Shown here one piece after another: positions 1 to 8,547 of a stretch of DNA of 64,000 bases. The stretch covers positions 18,918 to 82,917 of the forward strand of contig NZ_JAHHQJ010000015.1 in NCBI RefSeq assembly GCF_020026455.1, given 5' to 3'. Position 1 is the stretch's first letter. The number at the start of each line of letters is the position of its first letter. The stretch is from Alistipes sp. GTDB lineage: Bacteria; Bacteroidota; Bacteroidia; Bacteroidales; Rikenellaceae. The position numbers and the translations under genes were made by a program. A model generated the notes under the pieces. The model did not search any database. It was not told the origin of the DNA and saw only the letters and a list, made by a program, of their open reading frames with translations.

Positions 1-1
1 C

Positions 2-364
2 TTCGGCTCGCTGAGCCTTCCCAAACTGGCTGAAGTCCAGGCGCAGGGCGGTCTTTCGTTCGCCGAGCGCGTCTCGCCGTGGCTGCTGGTGGCTACCTAC
101 CTGATCCTGACCATCGCCGAACTGTTCATCTCGCCGCTGGGCCTGTCGTTCGTGTCGAAGGTCGCCCCGCAGAAACTCCAGGGTCTGATGCAGGGCTGCT
201 GGCTGGGCGCCACGGCGCTGGGCAACGGCCTGCTGTTCATCGGCCCGATCCTCTACAAGCGCATTTCGATCTCCTTGACGTGGAGCATCTTCGTAATCGT
301 CTGCGCCATCTCGATGTTCGCCATGCTGGCCATGGTCAAATGGCTCGAACGGGTCACGAAATAG
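2..364 (+). CDS. Peptide MFS (POT/PTR family) transporter, C-terminal fragment
   Basis: The 5' part lies outside the window; the frame is open from base 2 to the TAG at 362-364, so the internal GTG at 89 is not a start. About 120 residues are visible: a loop, then three hydrophobic segments, ending in a short basic tail (KWLERVTK). The stretch with ELFISPLGLSFVSKVAP matches the late helix of proton-dependent oligopeptide symporters, where E-L-x-x-S-P-x-G-L-S is typical. Family members take up di- and tripeptides across the inner membrane with protons. A terminator follows 22 bases after the stop, so this is the end of its transcript. Substrate cannot be told from this fragment. Confidence 0.85.
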   Translation, partial: FGSLSLPKLAEVQAQGGLSFAERVSPWLLVATYLILTIAELFISPLGLSFVSKVAPQKLQGLMQGCWLGATALGNGLLFIGPILYKRISISLTWSIFVIVCAISMFAMLAMVKWLERVTK

Positions 365-385
365 ACGGGGATCCCCGTTTTGGAC

Positions 386-420
386 AAAGCCGCCGCAGAA
401 CTCCTGCGGCGGCTTTGTTT
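386..420 (+). terminator. Rho-independent terminator of the POT transporter
   Basis: A perfect 13-bp stem (AAAGCCGCCGCAG, 386-398, with its complement at 404-416) and a 5-base loop, followed by GTTTGTTTGT. It lies 22 bases after the stop codon. Confidence 0.85.
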
Positions 421-430
421 GTCGCCCCGT

Positions 431-540
431 GAAGCCCGACCTGCTGTGAAGCCCGACCTGCTGTGAAGCCCGACCTGCTGTGAAGCCCGATCTACTGTGG
501 AGCCCGCCCTGTGGAGCCCGCCCCGTGGAGCCCGCCCCGT
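431..540 (+). repeat. 17-bp tandem repeat, then 14-bp variant
   Basis: Four units of gaagcccgacctgctgt (431-447, 448-464, 465-481, and a copy with two changes at 482-498) run into three 14-bp units of the form ggagcccgccccgt (499-540). The array starts about 10 bases after the transporter terminator. No gene is credible in it. The rest of the gap to 700 holds only C-rich sequence. Confidence 0.9.
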
Positions 541-707
541 GCGGCCCTGCGACGATTTTCCCGATCTGCGGACAGCCCCCCCCCTCGACAACGCCTGCAA
601 TCCGACTGCCGGGGGCGGTTCCCGCATCCGATTTTGCGCCAAAGAGACTCGTAAAGTCTCCTTTTTTGTCGTTTTTGTCAAAAAACCGGGAAAAACAGAA
701 AACTTTT

Positions 708-738
708 TTTGTTTTACGGGTTTTCGTGCATATATTTG
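708..738 (+). promoter_or_regulatory. Bacteroidota-type promoter of the tetR-like gene
   Basis: TTTG at 708-711, a 19-base spacer and TATATTTG at 731-738 match the Bacteroidota -33/-7 consensus (TTTG, 19-21 bases, TAnnTTTG). Transcription would start about 20 bases before the ATG at 763. Confidence 0.75.
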
Positions 739-762
739 TACCCGTATCAATAGGATTGGATC

Positions 763-1398
763 ATGGATCAGAGGGAACGAATCATTGAACAGGCGATGCA
801 CATGTTCGTCTCGCAGGGCATCAAGTCGGTGCGCATGGACGACATTGCGCAGCAGTTGGGCGTTTCGAAACGCACGCTTTACGAACTGTTCGGCGACAAG
901 GAGGGGCTGCTCTACCTGGCGATGGATTGCTATTTCGAAAAGAAACGCGTCGAACGCGCCGCGGCATGTGCCGATGCGCGCAACGTGCTCGAAGCGATGT
1001 TCATGGTGCTGGGCAGTGTGATGGACAGCGCCGAGGTCATCCAGCGGCTGCTGAACAGCCTGCGCAAGTTTTACCCGGCGGTGCACGAGAAGATGACGCG
1101 CGAAGGCAGCGCCAAGAGCCGCCGCGACCTGCGGGTGATGCTGGAAACGGGTATCGCCGACGGGCTGTTCGTCGGTACGATCAATATCGAGCTGGCCATT
1201 TCGGTGCTTTACTACACGGCTTCGGCCATCACCGTGCGCAAGGACCTCATCCTGCCTGCGGGCATGACCGAGCGTGAAGCGTTCGTGCAGATCATCAGCA
1301 ACTTTTTCCGCGGCATCTCCACGACCAAGGGGCTGCTGCTCGTCGACGACTACCTGAAACGCTACGAGCCGGCCAAAACCGGCCGCCGGATGCAGTAG
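763..1398 (+). CDS. TetR/AcrR-family transcriptional regulator
   Basis: 211 residues, the usual length. Residues 5-60 form the DNA-binding domain, with a recognition helix around GVSKRTLYELF and the typical F-x-x-K-E-x-L motif (here GDKEGLLYLAM) after it. The remainder is the variable ligand and dimer domain. The gene lies 83 bases before a TolC/adaptor/RND operon on the same strand. Such a regulator usually represses the adjacent pump and is released by a pump substrate. That role here is inferred from position; the ligand is unknown. A 9-base direct repeat (GGATAATGA at 1454-1462 and 1477-1485) sits just before and over the next start codon and could be where it binds. Confidence 0.9.
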   Translation: MDQRERIIEQAMHMFVSQGIKSVRMDDIAQQLGVSKRTLYELFGDKEGLLYLAMDCYFEKKRVERAAACADARNVLEAMFMVLGSVMDSAEVIQRLLNSLRKFYPAVHEKMTREGSAKSRRDLRVMLETGIADGLFVGTINIELAISVLYYTASAITVRKDLILPAGMTEREAFVQIISNFFRGISTTKGLLLVDDYLKRYEPAKTGRRMQ

Positions 1399-1481
1399 CC
1401 GACGCACGGCACCGGGAGGGGAGGGCCTCGGTCGTCCCGCTCGTCGGCATACGGGATAATGACACATATTTTTACCGGATA

Positions 1482-2828
1482 ATGATGAAACGACTTTTTT
1501 TGATCCTTGCCTTCTGTGCGGCAGGCCTCGCCGGAGCTTCGGCGCAGATGCGGCTGACGCTTCCCCAGGCGCTGGATCTCGCCTTGAGCGAAAATCCGAC
1601 CGTCAAGGTCGCGGAGATGGAGGTGCAGCGCTACGACTACGTGAAGCGCCAGGCGTGGGGCAACCTGCTGCCGCAGCTTTCGGTGTCGGGCAACTACACC
1701 CGTTCGATCGTGAAGTCCGAGATGCGCGGCGGCATTTCGTTCGGCGCCGATAACACCTTCGCCGTGCAGGGCGATCTGTCGCTGCCGCTCTTCGCGCCGT
1801 CGGTCTACCGCACGCTGAAGATGAACGACGCGCAGATGGCCACGGCCGTGGAGGCCGCACGCGCCTCGCGCATCGACCTGGCGGCCGAGGTGAAGAAGGC
1901 CTTTTACAACATCCTGCTCGCCGAGCAGTCGCTTGCCGTGCTCCGCGAGTCGGAGACCACGGTGCGGCATACGGTCGACGATACACAGGTGCAGTACAAC
2001 CACGGGCTGGCCTCGGAATACGACCTGCTGACGGCGCAGGTGCAGCTGAGCAACCTCAAGCCCACGATTCTCCAGACCGAAAATTCGATCAAGCTGGCCA
2101 AGCTGATGCTCAAGATGTACCTTTCGATTCCCGAGGAGGTGGAGATCGAGGTGGTGGGCGAGCTGGACGCCCTGCGCGACGAAGTGCTGGCCGGGACGGA
2201 CGGGCTGACCACCGACGTGGCGGAGAACTCCGACCTGCGCTCGCTCGACCTGCAGGAGGAGGTCCTCCGCCGTTCGCTCAAGGCGGCCAATGCGGGGCGC
2301 CTGCCGACGCTCGCGGCCTTCGGGTCGGTCTCCTATACGGGTAACGACATGGAGCCCTTCAAATTCGGCGGTGCCTCCACCGCGACGGACGATTCCAAAT
2401 ATTTCTGGACCCATCCGATCTCGGTCGGTCTGCAACTCTCGGTCCCCATCTTCTCGGGTCTGACGAAGATGAACCGGTCGCGCGAGCTGAAAAACCAGAT
2501 TGCGCAGCTGACGCTTCAGCGCGATTATGCCCGGCAGCAGATCGAGGTGCAGGTGCGCTCGGCGCTGAATGACCTGCTGACCGCCCGCGAGACGATGTAC
2601 ACCCAGGAGCTGACCGTCGAGCAGGCTCGCAAGGCCTACCAGATCTCCGACACCCGTTACCGGGCGGGCGCGGGGACGATCCTCGAGCTCAACAGCGCAC
2701 AACTCGCGCAGACGCAGGCGCAGCTGAACTTCTCGCAGGCGATCTTCGACTACCTTTCGGCCAAGGCCGAGTACGACCGCATCATCGGCCGCGAACACGA
2801 AACCGGCGGCGAACACGAAAATAAATAA
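1482..2828 (+). CDS. TolC-family outer membrane efflux protein
   Basis: 448 residues with a cleavable signal peptide (about residues 1-22, ending ASA-QM). Two similar halves each begin with a helical stretch of the L-x-L-x-x-A-L-x-x-A-L kind (LTLPQALDLALSENPTVKVAE near the N-terminus), and the second half has QARKAYQISDTRYRAGAGTILELN, as in outer membrane efflux duct proteins. It would form the trimeric exit channel of the tripartite pump with the next two genes. The adaptor gene starts 21 bases downstream. Either of the adjacent ATGs at 1482 and 1485 can be the start. Confidence 0.92.
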   Translation: MMKRLFLILAFCAAGLAGASAQMRLTLPQALDLALSENPTVKVAEMEVQRYDYVKRQAWGNLLPQLSVSGNYTRSIVKSEMRGGISFGADNTFAVQGDLSLPLFAPSVYRTLKMNDAQMATAVEAARASRIDLAAEVKKAFYNILLAEQSLAVLRESETTVRHTVDDTQVQYNHGLASEYDLLTAQVQLSNLKPTILQTENSIKLAKLMLKMYLSIPEEVEIEVVGELDALRDEVLAGTDGLTTDVAENSDLRSLDLQEEVLRRSLKAANAGRLPTLAAFGSVSYTGNDMEPFKFGGASTATDDSKYFWTHPISVGLQLSVPIFSGLTKMNRSRELKNQIAQLTLQRDYARQQIEVQVRSALNDLLTARETMYTQELTVEQARKAYQISDTRYRAGAGTILELNSAQLAQTQAQLNFSQAIFDYLSAKAEYDRIIGREHETGGEHENK

Positions 2829-2849
2829 AAAACCAGGATAAGGAACGTT

Positions 2850-3863
2850 ATGAAACGAATCGTGATTTTGTGCATCGCCGCTCTCTCTTTCGCCGGCTGC
2901 ACGGGTAAGAAAGGCGTGACCGCCGTTGCGGAAGACAAAGGCGTGCTGACCAAAAGCGCCGTTGCCGAAGAGGCTTCCGTGCGGCTCACGGAGGTCTTCA
3001 CCTCCGAGATCGAGCCTTACCGGGAGAACGACATCACCCCGGCGGCTTCGGGTGTGCACATCGACAAGATCAACGTCGAGGTGGGCGATCCGGTGCGCGA
3101 GGGCCAGCTCCTTGTGACGCTCGACCCCACGCAGTATACCCAGCAGCTGGTGCAGCTGAAGACCGTCGAGGACGACTACAACCGCCTGCTGCCGGTCTAC
3201 GAGGCCGGAGGCATCTCGGCCCAGCAGATCGAGCAGGCCAAGGCCCAGCTGGACGTGCAGCGCGAGGTGGTCGCCAACCTCAGGAAGAACATCGAGGTGC
3301 GTTCGCCCATTTCGGGCGTCGTCACGGCGCGCAACTATGAGTCCGGCGACCTGTTCGCCCAGCAGCCGATCCTGCACATCATGCAGATCGATCCGCTGAA
3401 GGTCATCGCCAACATTTCGGAGCAGTATTTCCCCAACGTGAAGGAGGGTATGCCGGTGCAGCTGGCCGTCGACATCTTCCCCGACGAGGAGTTTACGGGC
3501 ACGGTGTCGCTGATCTACCCGGCACTCGACCCCACGACCCGCACCTTCAAGGTCGAGGTCAAGGTCCCCAACGCCCGGCGCCGGCTGCGTCCGGGCATGT
3601 ATGCGCGTGCGACCTTCGACATGGGCAGCAAGGAGGGTGTGCTGGTCCCCGACGTAGCCGTGCAGAAGCAGATCGGTTCGTCGGAGCGCTACCTCTATGT
3701 CATCGTCGGTGACTCGGTTGCCGAGCGCCGTTCGGTCAAGGTGGGACGCCAGATCGGCGACCGCGTGGACATCCTCTCGGGTGTCGAAGCGGGTGAGCCG
3801 GTAGCCGTTACGGCCTTGTCGAAACTTTTCGACGGCGCCAAAGTGGAAATTAAAAAAGACTAA
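2850..3863 (+). CDS. RND efflux periplasmic adaptor (membrane fusion protein), lipoprotein
   Basis: 337 residues. A short lipoprotein signal ends in SFAGC, so the mature protein is probably acylated at Cys17 and anchored in the inner membrane. A split lipoyl domain (VGDPVREGQLLVTLDP and VRSPISGVVTARNYESGDL) flanks a helical hairpin of about 60 residues, followed by beta-barrel and membrane-proximal domains (FTGTVSLIYPALDPTTRTFKVEV). This is the HlyD/AcrA layout. It links the TolC-like duct to the RND pump encoded 15 bases downstream. Confidence 0.93.
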   Translation: MKRIVILCIAALSFAGCTGKKGVTAVAEDKGVLTKSAVAEEASVRLTEVFTSEIEPYRENDITPAASGVHIDKINVEVGDPVREGQLLVTLDPTQYTQQLVQLKTVEDDYNRLLPVYEAGGISAQQIEQAKAQLDVQREVVANLRKNIEVRSPISGVVTARNYESGDLFAQQPILHIMQIDPLKVIANISEQYFPNVKEGMPVQLAVDIFPDEEFTGTVSLIYPALDPTTRTFKVEVKVPNARRRLRPGMYARATFDMGSKEGVLVPDVAVQKQIGSSERYLYVIVGDSVAERRSVKVGRQIGDRVDILSGVEAGEPVAVTALSKLFDGAKVEIKKD

Positions 3864-3878
3864 AACAGCCCCTTTCCG

Positions 3879-6800
3879 ATGAAAATTTACGAAAGCGCGG
3901 TCCGCAAACCGATCTCCACGATCCTGCTGTTTGTCGGCGTGATGGTCTTCGGACTCTTCTCGCTGACACACCTGGCCGTGGACCAGTATCCCGAGATCGA
4001 GATACCCCAGATTTCGGTGATCACGATGTATCCGGGCGCCAATGCCGCCGACATCGAGACCAACATCACCCGTGTGCTGGAGGACAACCTCAACACGGTG
4101 AGCAACCTCAGGAAACTGACCTCCAAGTCGCAGGATAACGTCTCGATGATCACCATCGAGTTCGAATACGGCTCCGACCTGAACGAAGGGGCCAATGAAA
4201 TCCGCGACGTGGTCTCGCGCGTGCAGTCGATGCTGCCCGAAGGCATCGACTACCCGACGATTTTCAAGTTCTCGACCTCGATGATCCCCGTGATGATGAT
4301 CGCCGTCACGGCCGAGGAGAGCTACCCGGCGCTGAACAAGATCCTCGACGACAAGCTGGTCAACGTGCTCAACCGCGTCGACGGCGTGGGTGCCGTGTCG
4401 ATCGTCGGCGCCCCCGAACGCGAGGTGCAGGTCAACGTCGACCCGGCCCGGCTGGAGGCCTACAACCTGACCGTCGAGCAGCTGGGGCAGATCATCGCCG
4501 CCGAGAATGTCAACATCCCCAGCGGTACGATCGATGTGGGCAACAACACCTTCAACATCAAGGCCGACGGTGAGTTCCATCTCTCGGACGAACTGCGCAA
4601 GGTCGTGGTGTCGAACGCCGGGGGCCGCACGGTGAAACTTTCGGATGTGGCCCAGATCCGCGATACGCTCGAAAAGGCCACGATGGACGAGCGCGTCAAC
4701 GGCCAGCGCGGCGTGCGCGTGATGTTCCAGAAACAGTCGGGAGCCAACACCGTGAATATCGTCCATGAAATCCAGTCGCGTCTGCCCGAGATCCAGAAAA
4801 CCCTCCCGAAGGATGTCCGGATGGAGCTGATTTTCGAAGGTTCGCAGGAGATCACCGACGCCATCGGGTCGCTCTCGGAGACCATTCTCTACGCCTTCGT
4901 CTTCGTCGTGCTGGTGGTGATGGCCTTCCTCGGGCGCTGGCGTGCGACGCTGATCATATGCATGACGATCCCCGTGTCGCTGATCTGTTCGTTCATCTAC
5001 CTCTTCGCCACGGGCTCCACGCTGAACATCATCTCGCTCTCGTCGCTCTCCATCGCCATCGGTATGGTGGTCGACGACGCCATCGTGGTGCTGGAGAACA
5101 TCACCTCGCACATCGAGCGGGGTTCGAACCCGAAGGAGGCGGCCATCTATGCCACCAACGAGGTGTGGCTGTCGGTCATCGCTACGACACTGGTGGTTGT
5201 TGCGGTGTTCCTGCCGCTGACGATGGTTCCGGGCATGGCGGGTATCCTGTTCCGCGAACTGGGCTGGATCGTGACGATCGTGGTCTGTGTTTCGACCATG
5301 GCGGCCATTTCGCTGACCCCGATGATGTCGGCCTACCTGCTCAAACTCGACGGCGGTGAACACGACTACAAGGGCTTCGGCGTGGTCTACAAGCCGATCG
5401 ACCGGGCGCTCGAATGGCTCGACAGCGCCTATGCCCGTTCGCTCGACTGGGTCGTACGCCACCGCCGGATCACCTTCTTCTCGATGATGTCGATCTTCGT
5501 CGTGTCGCTGGGACTGCTGACGCGTGTTCCCTCCGAGTTTTTCCCGCCCTCGGACAACGGCCGCATTTCGGCCATGGTCGAACTGGAGCAGAACGTCGGT
5601 GTCGACTACACGGCGCGCATCGCCCGGCAGATCGACAGCATCATCTATGCGAAATATCCCGAGATCGTGCTCGTCTCGGCGTCGGCCGGCGCCAACTCGT
5701 CGGACAACGCCTTTGCGGCGATGCAGACCACCGGTTCGCACATCATCAACTACAACGTGCGCCTGAGCGACGTGGCGGAGCGCGAACGGTCGATCTACGT
5801 CATCTCCGACCTGCTGCGCGGCGATCTGTCCCGGATTCCCGAAATCCGCCAGTATACGGTCACTCCCGGCGGACAGTCGGGCAGCATGAGCGGTTCGGCA
5901 ACGGTGAACGTCAAGGTCTTCGGTTATGACATGGATGTGACGAACGCCGTAGCCAACGACCTGAAGGAGAAGATGCGCCATCTGGCGGGCGTCCGCGACG
6001 TGAAACTTTCGCGCGACGATCTGCGCCCCGAGTACAACGTGGTCTTCGACCGCGACCGGCTGTCGTACTACGGCATCAGCAGCGCCGAGGCGTCGCAGGC
6101 CGTGCGTAACCGCATCGACGGTCTCGTGGCCTCGAAATATCGCGAGGACGGCGACGAGTACGACATCATCGTGCGTTATGCCGAGCCGTTCCGCAACCGC
6201 ATCGAGGATGTCGGCAACATCACGCTCTACAACGCGCAGGGCCGCCCCGTGAAACTCAAGGAGGTGGGAACCGTCACGGAGGAGTACGCTGCGCCGATGA
6301 TCGAGCGCGAGAACCGCCAGCGTGTCATTTCGGTCCAGTCGACCCTCGGGGCCGGCGTTGCCCTGGGCGAAGTGGTTGCCGAGGTCGAGAAACTCATCGC
6401 CGGCTATCCTGTGCCCGACGGCGTGGACCTCGAGGTGGGCGGTACGGTCGAGGACCAGGGCGACGCCTTCAGCGACCTGGGGACGCTACTCATCCTGATC
6501 GTCATTCTGGTCTATATCGTGATGGCCACGCAGTTCGAGTCGCTCAAGTTCCCGTTCATCATCATGTTCACCATTCCGTTTGCCTTCACGGGCGTGTTCC
6601 TCGCGCTGTGGATGACCTCCACGCCGCTGTCGCTGATCGCTCTGATCGGAGCCATCATGCTGGTGGGTATCGTGACGAAGAACGGTATCGTGATGGTGGA
6701 CTACATGAACCTGCTGATCGAGCGCGGTTCGGGAGTCTTCGACGCGGTGATCGCCGGCGGCAAGAGCCGTCTGCGCCCGGTGCTGATGACCTCGTTCACG

Positions 6801-7019
6801 ACCATTCTGGGCATGCTGCCGCTGGCGATCGGCACGGGAGCCGGTTCCGAGACGTGGCAGCCGATGGGTATTGCCGTGATCGGCGGTCTGACCTTCTCGA
6901 CCATCCTCACGCTGTTCATCGTTCCGGTGCTCTACTCGATCCTCGTGAACCGCTCGCAGCGCAAGGAGCGCGAGAAACTGGCGCGCCTCGCGGCCGAACA
7001 TCAGGCAAGTGTACATTAA
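3879..7019 (+). CDS. RND-family multidrug efflux permease (HAE1/AcrB type)
   Basis: 1046 residues, the usual AcrB length, with 12 expected membrane helices and two large periplasmic loops. Proton-relay residues are intact: the Asp pair D399-D400 in the fourth helix (GMVVDDAIVVLEN) and Lys934 in the tenth (GIVTKNGIVMVDY). The first helix starts directly at the N-terminus (KPISTILLFVGVMVFG). As an inner membrane drug/proton antiporter it should take amphipathic compounds from the periplasm and pass them to the adaptor and TolC partners encoded just upstream. Substrate range cannot be read from sequence. Confidence 0.95.
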   Translation: MKIYESAVRKPISTILLFVGVMVFGLFSLTHLAVDQYPEIEIPQISVITMYPGANAADIETNITRVLEDNLNTVSNLRKLTSKSQDNVSMITIEFEYGSDLNEGANEIRDVVSRVQSMLPEGIDYPTIFKFSTSMIPVMMIAVTAEESYPALNKILDDKLVNVLNRVDGVGAVSIVGAPEREVQVNVDPARLEAYNLTVEQLGQIIAAENVNIPSGTIDVGNNTFNIKADGEFHLSDELRKVVVSNAGGRTVKLSDVAQIRDTLEKATMDERVNGQRGVRVMFQKQSGANTVNIVHEIQSRLPEIQKTLPKDVRMELIFEGSQEITDAIGSLSETILYAFVFVVLVVMAFLGRWRATLIICMTIPVSLICSFIYLFATGSTLNIISLSSLSIAIGMVVDDAIVVLENITSHIERGSNPKEAAIYATNEVWLSVIATTLVVVAVFLPLTMVPGMAGILFRELGWIVTIVVCVSTMAAISLTPMMSAYLLKLDGGEHDYKGFGVVYKPIDRALEWLDSAYARSLDWVVRHRRITFFSMMSIFVVSLGLLTRVPSEFFPPSDNGRISAMVELEQNVGVDYTARIARQIDSIIYAKYPEIVLVSASAGANSSDNAFAAMQTTGSHIINYNVRLSDVAERERSIYVISDLLRGDLSRIPEIRQYTVTPGGQSGSMSGSATVNVKVFGYDMDVTNAVANDLKEKMRHLAGVRDVKLSRDDLRPEYNVVFDRDRLSYYGISSAEASQAVRNRIDGLVASKYREDGDEYDIIVRYAEPFRNRIEDVGNITLYNAQGRPVKLKEVGTVTEEYAAPMIERENRQRVISVQSTLGAGVALGEVVAEVEKLIAGYPVPDGVDLEVGGTVEDQGDAFSDLGTLLILIVILVYIVMATQFESLKFPFIIMFTIPFAFTGVFLALWMTSTPLSLIALIGAIMLVGIVTKNGIVMVDYMNLLIERGSGVFDAVIAGGKSRLRPVLMTSFTTILGMLPLAIGTGAGSETWQPMGIAVIGGLTFSTILTLFIVPVLYSILVNRSQRKEREKLARLAAEHQASVH

Positions 7020-7034
7020 TAAAGGGAAACGACT

Positions 7035-7328
7035 ATGAAAGCAGTATTTTTGTCATACAACCAGGCGCTGACCGACCGGGTGAACGCCATTCTCGACGAG
7101 CAGGGTATCCGCGGCTTCACCAAATGGGCCCTGACCGAGGGTCGCGGCTCGGTCGACGGCGAACCCCACTACGGCACGCATGCGTGGCCTTCGATGAACG
7201 CCTCGATTCTGGCCATCGTCGACGATGAGAAGGTTGCTCCGCTGATGGAAGCCTTCCGCCAGATGGACGCAGCGACCCGGATGCAGGGGTCCCGGGCGTT
7301 TGTCTGGAATATCGAAAGCGGATTCTGA
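7035..7328 (+). CDS. Small PII-like transporter-associated protein (PG0541-like)
   Basis: 97 residues, cytoplasmic, starting 15 bases after the RND gene, so it is the last gene of the efflux operon. The sequence (MKAVFLSYNQALTDRVNAIL, then GEPHYGTHAWPSMN and the closing FVWNIESGF) looks like the small ferredoxin-fold, PII-like proteins placed after RND pumps in Bacteroidota, of which Porphyromonas PG0541 is the named example (from memory). Related PII-like folds sense ligands or metals by trimerising. A role in tuning the pump is inference. A terminator follows at 7370. Confidence 0.75.
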   Translation: MKAVFLSYNQALTDRVNAILDEQGIRGFTKWALTEGRGSVDGEPHYGTHAWPSMNASILAIVDDEKVAPLMEAFRQMDAATRMQGSRAFVWNIESGF

Positions 7329-7369
7329 TTCCGCAGCATGCGGCTTTCCTTGCCGCATATCCCTTCTGC

Positions 7370-7415
7370 GGGGCGAACGGAATGTACTCGGGTACGATCC
7401 GTCCGCCCCGTTTTT
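7370..7415 (+). terminator. Terminator of the efflux operon
   Basis: GGGGCG (7370-7375) pairs with CGCCCC (7404-7409) through a long stem with inner pairs ACGGA/TCCGT and GTAC/GTAC, followed by GTTTTT. It lies about 40 bases after the stop codon. A smaller inverted repeat, ATGCGGC/GCCGCAT, precedes it. Confidence 0.85.
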
Positions 7416-7445
7416 CTGCCCCCCCCGGCCTGCTCCCTGGCTTCG

Positions 7446-7521
7446 ACCTGCTCTGTTCTGACCTGACCTGACCTGCTCTGTTCTGACCTGACCTGCCTTG
7501 CCCCGACCAGACCTGACCTGA
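7446..7521 (+). repeat. 25-bp tandem repeat built from acctg pentamers
   Basis: Two exact 25-bp units at 7446-7470 and 7471-7495, each made of acctg/ttctg-like 5-mers, and a decayed third copy to 7521. It lies after the efflux terminator. The rest of the gap to 7740 is C/T-rich, without a credible gene. Confidence 0.85.
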
Positions 7522-7747
7522 TATTCCCGCCCCTTGCTCCTACCCGATCCCGGCCTCCCCAATCCCTTCCGGCTTCTCGTCCCTCTCTGCCCGCTCCCTC
7601 CCGACATGCTCGTCCCTCCCGAATTTCCGTCCTGATCCGCAGTCCCGAAGGCTCCGCCCGGAGCCGGATGGGATCCGGATGCGGCTCCGGGCGGGGCGAA
7701 AAGTGAAGCAATGCGCCGCAACGTGCCGGGAATTGCGCGATTTTTTC

Positions 7748-7755
7748 TACATTTG
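7748..7755 (+). promoter_or_regulatory. -7 promoter element almost touching the start codon
   Basis: TACATTTG matches the Bacteroidota -7 consensus. Only five bases separate it from the ATG at 7761, so the mRNA would be leaderless or nearly so. No good TTTG is seen at the -33 position. Confidence 0.55.
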
Positions 7756-7760
7756 CATCC

Positions 7761-8546
7761 ATGAAACTCACCTTTCTGGGAACTGGTACTTCGCAGGGCG
7801 TACCCGTCATCGGCTGCCGCTGCGAGGTCTGCACGTCGGAGGACTGGCGCGACAGGCGCCTGCGCACCTCGGCGCTGGTCGAGACGCGCGGCGTGCGCAT
7901 CGTCATCGACGCCGGGCCCGATTTCCGTTATCAGATGCTTCGCACGGGCGTGCGGCATCTCGATGCCATTCTGCTGACCCACGAGCACAAGGACCATATC
8001 GGCGGTCTCGACGATGTGCGGGCCTTCAATTTCGTCGACTATCCGCCGACCGTCCACAAGGTCCATATCTGGGCAGCCCCGCGGGCCCTGAAGGCCGTGC
8101 GCAAGGATTTCGACTATGCCTTTGCGCAGGACAAATACCGCGGAGTGCCGGAAATCGAACTGCACGAAATCGACACTTCGCGTCCGTTCCGGATCGGGGA
8201 GGTGGAGATCGTGCCCGTGTCGGGCCACCATTCCGAGCGCTTCGAGGTCACGGGCTTCCGCTTCGGACCGCTGGCCTACCTGACGGACTTCAAGACCATC
8301 GAGGAGTCCGAGGTCGAAAAACTGATCGGGACGCAGACTCTGGTGGTCAATGCGTTGCGTTTTGCGCCGCATCCTTCGCACTTCAACCTTGCGGAGGCGC
8401 TGTCGTTGATCCGCCGCATCGGTCCGCGCGAGGCGTATATCACGCATATGTCCCACGAACTCGGCCTCCACGCCGCGACGGATGCGCTGCTTCCTCCGGG
8501 CGTGCATCTGGCTTACGACATGTTGGAAATCGAAATAAACGACTGA
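7761..8546 (+). CDS. Metallo-beta-lactamase-fold hydrolase, PhnP-like
   Basis: 261 residues, cytoplasmic. The first strand motif GTGTSQGVPVIGCRCEVC includes the paired cysteines typical of the PhnP-type branch, which hold a structural zinc. The metal site motif H74-E-H-K-D-H79 is intact, and there are later ligands (VSGHH and the closing TLVVNALRFAPHPSH, THMSHE). Relatives act as phosphodiesterases, for example on cyclic phosphoribose or nucleic acid ends. The exact substrate here is not known. The next gene begins one base after its stop, so the two are cotranscribed. Confidence 0.85.
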   Translation: MKLTFLGTGTSQGVPVIGCRCEVCTSEDWRDRRLRTSALVETRGVRIVIDAGPDFRYQMLRTGVRHLDAILLTHEHKDHIGGLDDVRAFNFVDYPPTVHKVHIWAAPRALKAVRKDFDYAFAQDKYRGVPEIELHEIDTSRPFRIGEVEIVPVSGHHSERFEVTGFRFGPLAYLTDFKTIEESEVEKLIGTQTLVVNALRFAPHPSHFNLAEALSLIRRIGPREAYITHMSHELGLHAATDALLPPGVHLAYDMLEIEIND

Positions 8547-8547
8547 T

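Noticed and set aside
610..640. CCGCATCCGATT upstream of the tetR-like gene, identical to 12 bases of operator copy 1
   Set aside because: The paired ACAAA(A)T boxes and their 21-base spacing are missing, and one 12-base match is within chance for a window of this size.
480..788. Short open frames in the gap after the POT transporter
   Set aside because: They run through the tandem repeat and into the tetR-like promoter; no initiation signals or recognisable protein.
1362..5981. A 1539-codon open frame on the minus strand opposite the efflux genes, and similar long frames at 13792-19113 and 34923-38906
   Set aside because: They are antisense to well-recognised genes, are rich in His/Arg/Asp low-complexity sequence and match no family; they result from GC-rich codon use.
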